From Candidatus Omnitrophota bacterium (GTDB lineage: Bacteria > Ratteibacteria > UBA8468 > MWAK01): a stretch of 5,861 nt of DNA. Position 1 is the first letter of the stretch; every line of letters begins with the position of its first letter. The notes beneath the pieces were generated by a model. The model saw nothing but the letters and a program-made list of their open reading frames with translations, searched no databases and was not told where the DNA came from. The translations under genes and the position numbers were made by a program. Positions 1-5,718 of the stretch are shown in pieces. The DNA is taken from contig JAHJUB010000186.1 of the NCBI GenBank assembly GCA_018829455.1, forward strand, positions 1-5,861, written 5' to 3'.

Positions 1-239
1 AGCCGGCCGGTGCTCAGGAGTTCGTCCAGCTTCTGGGAAAGAGCCTGCCCTACGCCCGGGATCTCTCTCAAATCCCCCTCGCGCCAGACCTCATGCAGAT
101 CGCGGTCGAGGCCGGCGATGTTGTCGGCCGCCCTTCGGTAGGCGATGCTCTTGTAGATGACCTCCCCCTTGATTTCCAGCACGTCTGCGATGCGACGGAG
201 GAGCTCAGCAACCTCTCGATTGGTCCAGGTCCTGGTCAT
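1..239 (-). CDS. polX: DNA polymerase X family protein (PolX), N-terminal fragment, cut by window edge
   Basis: This partial gene runs off the left edge; 79 complete codons from its start are visible. The product resembles the N-terminal 8-kDa-like domain of bacterial PolX, a repair polymerase that usually carries a C-terminal PHP exonuclease domain. Neither the polymerase nor the PHP part is visible here. Residues 1-50 form helices with the typical EIKGEVIYKSIAYRRAA segment (22-38). A helix-hairpin-helix follows at about 58-76, with the core IPGVGQALSQKL, the usual non-specific DNA-binding motif of this domain. The start is ATG at 239-237, preceded by AGGTGA (complement of 243-248) at a rather short 3-nt spacing. 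The next gene is divergent, 315 bp away. HhH domains also occur in other DNA repair proteins, but the combination with the YRRAA helix favours PolX. Confidence 0.85.
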   Translation of the reverse strand, partial: MTRTWTNREVAELLRRIADVLEIKGEVIYKSIAYRRAADNIAGLDRDLHEVWREGDLREIPGVGQALSQKLDELLSTGR

Positions 240-261
240 GGATCACCTGCTTCTTTTATTC

Positions 262-321
262 ACCGCTGAACACACTGAGAGCGCAGAGTTTCAGGAACTG
301 ATTCATTATGCGCTCAGCGGT
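262..321. repeat. Imperfect inverted repeat upstream of polX
   Basis: ACCGCTGA at 262-269 is the exact reverse complement of TCAGCGGT at 314-321, and GAGCGCA at 279-285 is the exact reverse complement of TGCGCTC at 309-315. The two pairs overlap by two bases on the right, so a hairpin could form with the inner stem at about 281-285/309-313, the outer stem at 262-269/314-321 and a left-side bulge. The element begins about 22 bp upstream of the polX start and would lie in its leader if transcription starts further out. It resembles the degenerate CTCTGCG/CGCAGAG palindromes dispersed in several bacterial phyla, a resemblance recalled from memory only. Its position does not suit a rho-independent terminator: there is no T-run. 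Confidence 0.6.
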
Positions 322-323
322 CT

Positions 324-380
324 CCGCGATCTCTGCGGCCAACCGCGATCTCTGCGGTCAACCGCGATCTCTGCGGTCAA
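324..380. repeat. Three tandem 19-bp direct repeats
   Basis: Three back-to-back units of 19 bp lie at 324-342, 343-361 and 362-380, with consensus CCGCGATCTCTGCGGTCAA. Units two and three are identical; unit one differs by one base (GGCCAA instead of GGTCAA). After the third unit only CC follows, so the array stops sharply. Each unit carries CTCTGCG, which is complementary to CGCAGAG at 282-288 in the adjoining inverted repeat, so array and palindrome probably belong to one repeat family. The unit length is not a multiple of three and no gene spans it. Near identity suggests recent slippage-type duplication. Confidence 0.9.
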
Positions 381-478
381 CCTCCACACGCTGTCAAGCT
401 AGACACGCCCCCAGGTTTCTGGTAGACTGTGGCACGACGGGAGACACAAAATGCGATCCGGTCCGTCTACAGGTAGTC

Positions 479-484
479 TAATAT
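479..484 (+). promoter_or_regulatory. Possible -10 element for the deacetylase gene
   Basis: TAATAT lies about 71 bp before the ATG at 555 and differs from TATAAT at two positions. The hexamer 17 bp upstream (456-461, ATCCGG) is not a recognisable -35, so a sigma70 promoter here would be weak or activator-dependent. A TTGAAA at 509-514 has only a poorly spaced TAAATA (535-540, 20-bp gap) and would leave almost no leader. This is a tentative call based on base composition and position only. Confidence 0.25.
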
Positions 485-554
485 GGCGACGGCGATTTGT
501 CAATGTAGTTGAAAGAAGACGTCGGAAGTCTGGGTAAATAACAGGAGGTTTGGT

Positions 555-1580
555 ATGCGCACAGCTTACGTCTACGATCAGCTCTACCTGCAGCATGACA
601 CGGGCCAGCATCCCGAGAACGCCGGCCGGCTGACGGCCATCATGCAGACCCTTGAGAAGAGAGGCCTCCTGAACGCCTTGACCCAGGTCGAGGCCAGAGA
701 CGCAACTCAGGCAGAACTCGAAGCCATCCATCACAAGGCGTACATCGAGCATGTTAGGCGTACCGCTGATCGCGGTGGATCCTGGCTGGATGGCGACACC
801 AATGTATCACCTTCGTCCTACGCCGCGGCCACCCGCGCCGCCGGGGGTCTGATTGCATTGGTGGATGCTATCATGAGAGGGGAGGTTGACAACGGCTTCG
901 CCCTGGTACGCCCGCCCGGGCATCATGCTATAGCCGCCAGGGGAATGGGGTTCTGTCTGTTCAACAACGTGGCCGTCGCCGCAGCATACGCCTTGGCAAA
1001 TCACGGGCTGGAGCGCGTGCTGATCGTGGATCACGACGTGCATCACGGGAACGGCACCGCTGATCTGTTCTATGCCGACCCCCGCGTCCTCTATTTCTCT
1101 ACTCACCAATATCCCCATTATCCCGGCACGGGGAACTTGACCGAGACGGGTAGTGGCAAGGGGCAAGGTTACACCGTTAACGTTCCCTTGCCCGCCGGAG
1201 TGGGTGATCACGGTTACCGGCGCGTCTTCGAGAATATCCTGCTCCCTATTGCGAGGCGCTATGATCCTCAGTTGATTCTCATCTCTGTCGGCTATGATGC
1301 TCACTGGCGCGACCCCCTGGCCAGTATGAGGTTATCGGTGACAGGCTACGCCCAACTGGCGCAGATCCTGAAAGATCTGGCCGTCGAGACCTGTGGGGGA
1401 AAGATCGCTTTCACCCTGGAGGGAGGATACGATCTGGAAGCCCTGGCTTGCGGCGTGGCCGCTACTCTGGAGGCGCTATCAGGAAGAGAGATCACCGACC
1501 CACTGGGTCCGGCGCAAGGCTCGGAACCGGACATCAGCGCCCTTTTGCGGCGGATCAAGACGATTCATGGGATTGAATAG
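555..1580 (+). CDS. Histone deacetylase superfamily zinc amidohydrolase
   Basis: A complete 341-residue enzyme of the arginase/deacetylase fold, the usual length for bacterial HDAC-like, AcuC and acetylpolyamine amidohydrolase proteins. These hydrolyse acetyl or acyl amides on lysine or polyamines in the cytoplasm. The N-terminus has the family HPEN..RL signature (19-26). The active-site histidine pair is in RPPGHHA (H123, H124). Predicted zinc ligands are D161 and H163 in VDHDVHHGNGT and D248 in GYDAH. The catalytic tyrosine is Y292 in LEGGYD. No signal peptide or membrane segment is seen. AGGAGG (543-548) lies 6 nt before ATG, which fixes the start. The gene is divergent from polX and converges on the SAM hydrolase gene, overlapping it by 16 bp. 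All catalytic residues are present, so it should be active. The natural substrate (acetyl-lysine protein, acetylpolyamine or acetyl-CoA synthetase as for AcuC) cannot be told from sequence. Confidence 0.94.
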   Translation: MRTAYVYDQLYLQHDTGQHPENAGRLTAIMQTLEKRGLLNALTQVEARDATQAELEAIHHKAYIEHVRRTADRGGSWLDGDTNVSPSSYAAATRAAGGLIALVDAIMRGEVDNGFALVRPPGHHAIAARGMGFCLFNNVAVAAAYALANHGLERVLIVDHDVHHGNGTADLFYADPRVLYFSTHQYPHYPGTGNLTETGSGKGQGYTVNVPLPAGVGDHGYRRVFENILLPIARRYDPQLILISVGYDAHWRDPLASMRLSVTGYAQLAQILKDLAVETCGGKIAFTLEGGYDLEALACGVAATLEALSGREITDPLGPAQGSEPDISALLRRIKTIHGIE

Positions 1581-2356
1581 GGCCTCACCACAACTTCATC
1601 CCCAGCCACCGCGCCCAGCGCTGCGCCAGCGTTGCCATCACGGACAGCGATCTCCAGGTGTCCCTCGCTACCTATGAGCGCAACCAGATCCCCCACGTCA
1701 GCCACGGCGTAGGTGGTGCTGATCCCCTCGATAGAGTGTCCCGCGATCTCCACCCGAGCATTGTACATCCCCTCGAGTATCTCTTCTCGGATATCCGTGA
1801 TGATGTTCCCGAAGTGATCCACGTGGAGGACGTGTCCCCGGATGGCACCGTCCGCCTCAGTGCAAGGCTCCATTAGGTCGAAGGTGATGATCTCCGACAA
1901 CGTACGCCCCACGCTGGAGAGAGGTACACCACAGGCCAGATGCGCTCCCACAGGCGAGAATATATCCCGGCCATGAAAGGTCGCGCTTATCTCTCCCAGC
2001 CAGTAGCGGGGATTTGTCAGGTCCACGATTTCCAACACATCTTCCCTCGCTGCCACATAGCTCAGCACACCATTGTCGGGGGCCACGAAAACAGCCCGCT
2101 CCGTCCGCAAGGCGATGGCCCGGCGCTCGCTGCCGACCCCCGGATCCACCACCACGACGTGAACCGTTCCATCAGGGAAATAGGGATAAGCGGTATAGAG
2201 CACGTAGGCCGCCTGGCACAGGTCCTGAGGAGCGATCTCGTGGGAGATATCTACGATGTGGGCCTCAGGACATATCTTCAGGATAACCCCATGCATGGTG
2301 CCAACGTAGCCGTCAGCGGTGCCAAAATCAGTCATCAGAGTGATCACCTTACTCAT
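1565..2356 (-). CDS. SAM hydrolase (adenosine-forming), DUF62 / SAM hydroxide adenosyltransferase family
   Basis: A 263-residue cytoplasmic enzyme of the family that includes fluorinase FlA and chlorinase SalL. DUF62 members use water to split S-adenosylmethionine into adenosine and methionine. Visible motifs are TDFG (9-12, D10), VDPGVGSERRA (70-80), PDNGVLS (93-99), TFHGRDIF (126-133), VDHFGNIITDI (179-189) and a C-terminal LGAVAGDEV (247-255). D71, R78 and H128 match the Asp-Arg-His triad described for archaeal SAM hydrolases, so hydrolysis is far likelier than halogenation. The start is ATG at 2356-2354 with AAAGGAG (complement of 2363-2369) 6 nt upstream. An in-frame ATG at 2362 abuts the SD. 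One at 2395 lies upstream of the predicted transcription start. The gene has its own promoter, is divergent from the peptidase operon and overlaps the end of the deacetylase gene by 16 bp. Automated labels of chlorinase or fluorinase would be misleading. Confidence 0.94.
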   Translation of the reverse strand: MSKVITLMTDFGTADGYVGTMHGVILKICPEAHIVDISHEIAPQDLCQAAYVLYTAYPYFPDGTVHVVVVDPGVGSERRAIALRTERAVFVAPDNGVLSYVAAREDVLEIVDLTNPRYWLGEISATFHGRDIFSPVGAHLACGVPLSSVGRTLSEIITFDLMEPCTEADGAIRGHVLHVDHFGNIITDIREEILEGMYNARVEIAGHSIEGISTTYAVADVGDLVALIGSEGHLEIAVRDGNAGAALGAVAGDEVVVRPYSIP

Positions 2357-2362
2357 TGACAT

Positions 2363-2369
2363 CTCCTTT
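2363..2369 (-). promoter_or_regulatory. Ribosome binding site of SAM hydrolase gene
   Basis: Reads AAAGGAG on the minus strand, 6 nt before ATG 2356-2354. It decides between three in-frame ATGs: for the one at 2362 the spacing would be zero, and the one at 2395 lies upstream of this site. The predicted transcription start (about 2370) would put this site at the very 5' end of the mRNA. Confidence 0.8.
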
Positions 2370-2376
2370 CGCCTAC

Positions 2377-2405
2377 ATTCTATCCAGCCACGCATAGTAC
2401 GTCAA
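2377..2405 (-). promoter_or_regulatory. Sigma70-like promoter of SAM hydrolase gene
   Basis: On the minus strand, TTGACG (complement of 2400-2405) is followed after exactly 17 bp by TAGAAT (complement of 2377-2382). Each hexamer has one mismatch to consensus. Transcription would begin near 2370, about 14 nt before the ATG at 2356, giving a very short leader that is nearly all SD sequence. Confidence 0.7.
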
Positions 2406-2407
2406 GC

Positions 2408-2432
2408 AGGAGTGCTCTCAAGGGTATACTCC
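2408..2432. promoter_or_regulatory. Possible operator: short inverted repeat between divergent promoters
   Basis: GGAGT at 2409-2413 is the reverse complement of ACTCC at 2428-2432, with a 14-bp gap holding a GTATAC palindrome on its right side. It fills the space between the two divergent -35 boxes, where a shared regulator could act. Five-base arms can arise by chance, so this is only a candidate site. Confidence 0.25.
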
Positions 2433-2434
2433 CT

Positions 2435-2463
2435 TTGCCAGGACACGGGCAGCATGATATAAT
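2435..2463 (+). promoter_or_regulatory. Strong extended -10 sigma70-like promoter of the peptidase operon
   Basis: TTGCCA (2435-2440), a 17-bp spacer and a perfect TATAAT (2458-2463) preceded by TGA (2455-2457), that is an extended TGn -10. This is the best promoter in the window. Transcription is expected to start near 2470, leaving a leader of roughly 39 nt before the TTG start at 2509, but only about 9 nt before the upstream ATG at 2479. Confidence 0.8.
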
Positions 2464-2495
2464 AAGTCTGCCCCAGCAATGGCAGCTCTAACTCC

Positions 2496-2502
2496 AAGGA
2501 GG
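2496..2502 (+). promoter_or_regulatory. Shine-Dalgarno that decides the peptidase start
   Basis: AAGGAGG, a near-perfect anti-SD match, ends 6 nt before the TTG at 2509-2511. It lies inside the reading frame if translation began at ATG 2479, which itself has no SD. The site therefore argues for TTG as the true start. Confidence 0.8.
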
Positions 2503-2508
2503 TCCATC

Positions 2509-4530
2509 TTGTTCAAACCCATCCTCGAAGCAGTACAACGCGAGTTCTCGGGCCAGGCAGCGAAGGATCAGGTCGCGATTATCAGCCAGTACCATCGGAT
2601 TCAGGCCAGTCCCGGGTACAGGGATGCAGCAACACACTGCCAATGGTACTTGACAGCGAGGGGTGTCTCGGCCGTGATCCACGCTTTTCCGGCGACCAAC
2701 GCCACGCGCTATTGGAGCAGCAACCTGTTCCAAGAATGGGATGCCTCTGAGGCAATGCTTCACCTCCTCAAGGAAGACGGGACTGAAGAGAAGCTGGCCG
2801 ACTATCGAGACACCAAGATATCGCTCATCCAGCGCAGCACGCCCTTCGATGGCGAGGTGGAGGTCGTGGTGCTTGAAGATGGCGAAGAGGAAGCTGACTA
2901 CGACGGCCTGGACGTGGCGGGCAAGATTGTACTAACCCGGGGGGACATTCACCGGGTCTACCAACTGGCGGTGGTCAGACGGGGAGCCGTGGGGATCCTG
3001 TTCGATGGCATCCGTACGGTGCCCACCATCCGAGAGTCCCTGGATCTGCCTGACGCCCGACAGTACACCTCCTTCTGGTGGTCCGAGGGAGATCGGCCTT
3101 GTTTCGGCTTTGTGCTTTCGCCTCGACAAGGCCTGCACCTGCGACGCCGGGCAGCGGAAAAGGACAAGCCCGTTCCACGAGTGCGCGCGCACGTTCAGAG
3201 CCGTCTGTACGACGGCATGCTTGAGGTAGTCTCCGCGCTCATCGAGGGGGAGACAGACGAGGAAGTGATCCTGACGGCTTACCTCTGCCATCCCCAGCAC
3301 TCGTGCAACGACAACGCTTCCGGGGCGGCAGTGGCCATGGAAACAGCCCGCACCCTGAACACCCTGATCCAGCAGGGGAAACTCCCCCGACCAAAGCGCA
3401 GCATCCTCTTCCTGTGGGTGCCAGAGATAACCGGCACGTACGCCTACCTGGCTACCCACGAGGACGACATCCCCCAGATGATCGCAGGGCTCAACCTGGA
3501 CATGGTGGGGGAGAATCAGGACCTCTGCAAGAGTTCTTTCCTTATCGAGCAGCCACCTATGTCCATGCCCAGCTTCGCCCCGGCCCTGATCGAACGCGTA
3601 CGGGAAGACCTGATAAGCGGGCCACGCTCGCACTCTGGTATGGGAGGCTATCCCCTCTTCCGTCACGCGGTAACGCCTTTTACCGGGGGGAGCGATCATT
3701 ATATCCTCTCGGATCCGTCAGTCGGCGTCCCCACACCGATGCTCATCCAGTGGCCAGACAAGTTCTACCACACATCAGAAGATACGCTGGACAAGGTAGA
3801 CCCGGCCATGCTAACAGTGGTAGGGGACCTGGCCGCGACGTATCTCTACTTTCTGGCAAACGCCGGGACGGCAGAGGCCACCTGGCTGGGATATGAGATG
3901 GCAGCCCGCTATAGAAGAGATCTCACCAAGACCATGCAGGCCATCATTACGGAAGCCATGGCCACTGAAACCGGCCCGAAGCTGTCTGAGATGGTCAAAC
4001 GCGCCCATGCCCGGGCCGGCTTCATGCGCCACCATGCCCAGCAAGCAACGGCTTCCCTGACACGCCTTTCTCAGGACATGGGCAATTTTGTGGCTGGCCT
4101 GCAACAGCGGATAGAGGACTTCACCACCGAGGAAGTGGGACTCACATCCGAGGCGCTTCGCCGGAGAGGCGAAGCCTTGGGGATCTCTGCTCTAGCAGAG
4201 CCCTCAGACAGAGAGGAAGACACATGGGAGACTCGCGCCCGGCATCTCATTCCCCGTCGCGTCTACCGTGGGCCGGTCGCCCCCGGGCGGCTCATCAACC
4301 GCTTGTCACAGGAGGAGCAAGACGCCTGGCACCGTCTTCTCAAGGAGCACGCAGAAGCGCCCCGAGTTCTGCCCGTCGTCGCCCTCTTCTGGGCCGATGG
4401 CCAGAGGACGCTTTCCCAAATCGCCGAGTTGGTCGAACTTGAGACCGGTCATAGAGACACGGAACTCCTCGTGCGCTACTTCGAATTCTTGGCACAAGTG
4501 GAGTTGATAGAACTGAAATCGGGGGAGTGA
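2509..4530 (+). CDS. M28-type metallopeptidase with PA-like insert and C-terminal winged-helix-like region (DUF4910-like)
   Basis: A 673-residue protein, counted from a TTG start chosen for its SD and promoter; the ATG at 2479 would add 10 residues. It resembles zinc aminopeptidase-like M28 proteins. A PA-like segment near 110-235 has the core GLDVAGKIVLTRG (133-145). Predicted zinc ligands are H261 (CHP), D268 (CNDNASG), E306 (VPEITG), D331 (LNLDMVGE) and H421 (FYHTSED), with GGSDHYILSD (393-402) nearby. Classical M28 enzymes have Glu-Glu where this has Pro-Glu; as I recall, DUF4910/DUF2172-type relatives also read PE-x-x-G. About 458-580 is helical and charged. The end (about 620-673) contains ADGQRTLSQIAELVELETG and reads like a small winged-helix unit. 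No signal peptide is seen, so it is probably cytoplasmic. The TPR gene follows after 4 bp, suggesting coupled translation. Its substrate is unknown. Confidence 0.85.
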   Translation: MFKPILEAVQREFSGQAAKDQVAIISQYHRIQASPGYRDAATHCQWYLTARGVSAVIHAFPATNATRYWSSNLFQEWDASEAMLHLLKEDGTEEKLADYRDTKISLIQRSTPFDGEVEVVVLEDGEEEADYDGLDVAGKIVLTRGDIHRVYQLAVVRRGAVGILFDGIRTVPTIRESLDLPDARQYTSFWWSEGDRPCFGFVLSPRQGLHLRRRAAEKDKPVPRVRAHVQSRLYDGMLEVVSALIEGETDEEVILTAYLCHPQHSCNDNASGAAVAMETARTLNTLIQQGKLPRPKRSILFLWVPEITGTYAYLATHEDDIPQMIAGLNLDMVGENQDLCKSSFLIEQPPMSMPSFAPALIERVREDLISGPRSHSGMGGYPLFRHAVTPFTGGSDHYILSDPSVGVPTPMLIQWPDKFYHTSEDTLDKVDPAMLTVVGDLAATYLYFLANAGTAEATWLGYEMAARYRRDLTKTMQAIITEAMATETGPKLSEMVKRAHARAGFMRHHAQQATASLTRLSQDMGNFVAGLQQRIEDFTTEEVGLTSEALRRRGEALGISALAEPSDREEDTWETRARHLIPRRVYRGPVAPGRLINRLSQEEQDAWHRLLKEHAEAPRVLPVVALFWADGQRTLSQIAELVELETGHRDTELLVRYFEFLAQVELIELKSGE

Positions 4531-4534
4531 ACAA

Positions 4535-5680
4535 ATGTATCTGAACTCATACCGAAGACGACCGAAACGCCGCTGGCCCTGGGTGCTCCTCTTGCTCCTA
4601 CTGGCCCTGGGCGCGGCATATGTGTATGAAAACCGAGCATCACTGCTGCACCTGGTGGCGGAGCCCCTGGGCGTGGTGGGGAAACCCCTTCCCACCCCAT
4701 CGCCCACACCCATCAGCGCAGAGGAACACATACGGCGAGGAGAGCACGCTTTCACGGAGGGGAAGATAGACGAAGCCATTCAGGAGTACACGAGGGCAGT
4801 GGACATGGACCCCAAGAGTGCGGCTGCTCACGCACAACTGGGGTGGTTGCTGGCCTTGCGGCATCGCCACGCGGAGGCGGTCCAGGCAGCGCAGCGCGCC
4901 GTGGAACTGGACGCGGAGAACGCAAGCTATCAAGCCAGCCTGGGGATGGTTCTGGACTGGAGCGGGCGACCCGCTGAAGCCGTCATCGCCTGCCTGCGTG
5001 CTCAGGAGTTGGATCCCGGTTATGCCAGAGGGTACGCTTACCTGGCAGAGGCCTACGCGGACCAGGGCCAGCTCGTGAGAGCGGAAGCACTGGCCCTCAA
5101 AGCCGTCGAAATGGATCCCAACGATGCCTTTACGTACCGCATACTGGGCTACGTCTGGGAGAGCATGGGCCTCTACGAAGATGCCACCACCCCATACAGG
5201 CAAGCCATCGAACTGAATGACCACCTGAGCCTTCTGCATATCTCCCTGGGCCGCAATCTGCTGACTTTGGGAGACATGGAGGGCGCCCTCCTTCAATTCG
5301 ACAAGGCAACGCAGGTGGATCCCCAAAACCCTCGAGGCCATGACCAGTTGGGATGGACCTATTTCATAGCGCAAGACTATGGCACGGCCGAGATGGAACT
5401 CAAACGAGCCATTAGCGCAGATCCGTCTTACGCCCCTGCCTACGGGCACCTGGGTGTCACCCATTACGTCCAGCGTAACTACGAAGACGCCATCCCCATG
5501 CTCGAGAAGGCCGTCGAGTTGGGGTCCACGTCCGTAGAGTACCGCTACGAGCTCGGCCTTTCCTACTACTACCTGGGAGATTGCGAGCAGGCGATTGTCT
5601 GGTTTGAGAAAACTCTGGAATTGGACCCTGACTGTGAGATCGCCCACCAGGGGCTACGCGACTGCGAGAGCACCCCTTAG
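4535..5680 (+). CDS. Membrane-anchored protein with nine tetratricopeptide repeats
   Basis: The 381-residue product begins with a basic stretch (RRRPKRR, 7-13), then a single hydrophobic segment at about 14-31 (leucine-rich), consistent with an N-in signal anchor. A linker containing PTPSPTP (53-59) leads to nine 34-residue TPR units in perfect register from 62 to 367, and a short cap ends the protein. Typical TPR positions are visible: the LG or LA pair in helix A and the A..F/L..A..LDP pattern in helix B. TPR arrays are protein-binding scaffolds; the topology places this one outside the cytoplasm. There are no enzymatic motifs. The start is ATG, with GGGGGAG (4521-4527) 7 nt upstream overlapping the end of the peptidase gene. 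The 4-bp gap suggests translational coupling and shared transcription from the promoter at 2435-2463. The partner is unknown. Confidence 0.93.
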   Translation: MYLNSYRRRPKRRWPWVLLLLLLALGAAYVYENRASLLHLVAEPLGVVGKPLPTPSPTPISAEEHIRRGEHAFTEGKIDEAIQEYTRAVDMDPKSAAAHAQLGWLLALRHRHAEAVQAAQRAVELDAENASYQASLGMVLDWSGRPAEAVIACLRAQELDPGYARGYAYLAEAYADQGQLVRAEALALKAVEMDPNDAFTYRILGYVWESMGLYEDATTPYRQAIELNDHLSLLHISLGRNLLTLGDMEGALLQFDKATQVDPQNPRGHDQLGWTYFIAQDYGTAEMELKRAISADPSYAPAYGHLGVTHYVQRNYEDAIPMLEKAVELGSTSVEYRYELGLSYYYLGDCEQAIVWFEKTLELDPDCEIAHQGLRDCESTP

Positions 5681-5718
5681 CTTGACAACTTTTCACATCT
5701 AGCGCACGGAGGGATTGC

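Larger units (their letters stand above)
240..554. other. 315-bp divergent intergenic region with repeats, no gene seen
   Basis: This stretch separates the divergent polX and deacetylase genes. I see no credible coding region: the frames open here on either strand are shadows extending out of the flanking genes and lack recognisable protein character. The left half (about 261-382) is a repeat cluster, with an imperfect inverted repeat followed by three 19-bp tandem units. The right half (383-554) contains an AT-rich TAATAT (479-484), a near-palindrome at 517-531 and the SD of the deacetylase gene. For polX, the minus strand offers a CATAAT hexamer (complement of 305-310) without a good -35. 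I found no stem followed by a T-run. Confidence 0.7.

Noticed and set aside
324..380. The tandem repeats as a CRISPR array or iteron origin
   Set aside because: There are no spacers between the 19-bp units, no cas or replication initiator gene nearby, and only three units.
392..397. Perfect TTGACA on the minus strand upstream of polX
   Set aside because: The position 17 bp downstream falls in the 19-bp repeat and reads GCAGAG, not a -10. The TTGACC hexamers in the repeats fail in the same way.
157..402. Small plus-strand open frame over the polX start and the 19-bp repeats
   Set aside because: Its first part is the complement of the polX coding sequence and its last part translates the tandem repeat. 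It looks like chance.
807..1304. 165-codon open frame on the minus strand inside the deacetylase gene
   Set aside because: It is antisense to the catalytic core of a clear enzyme, and its translation shows no domain features.
2425..2430. TATACT as an alternative -10 on the plus strand
   Set aside because: No -35 lies at proper spacing (2402-2407 reads TCAAGC), and the TATAAT promoter just downstream is far better.
2932..3699. 255-codon open frame on the minus strand inside the peptidase gene
   Set aside because: It is antisense to the conserved metal-binding region of the peptidase, and its translation is of shadow-like composition with no motif.
4640..5647. Long open frame on the minus strand (335 codons) opposite the TPR gene
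   Set aside because: It is a shadow of the repeated, GC-rich TPR coding sequence. Its translation has no recognisable domain, while the plus frame has nine perfect TPR units.
5682..5687. Perfect TTGACA between the TPR gene and the last gene, a possible promoter
   Set aside because: No -10-like hexamer lies 15-19 bp downstream; the region at 5703-5712 is GC-rich and contains the SD.
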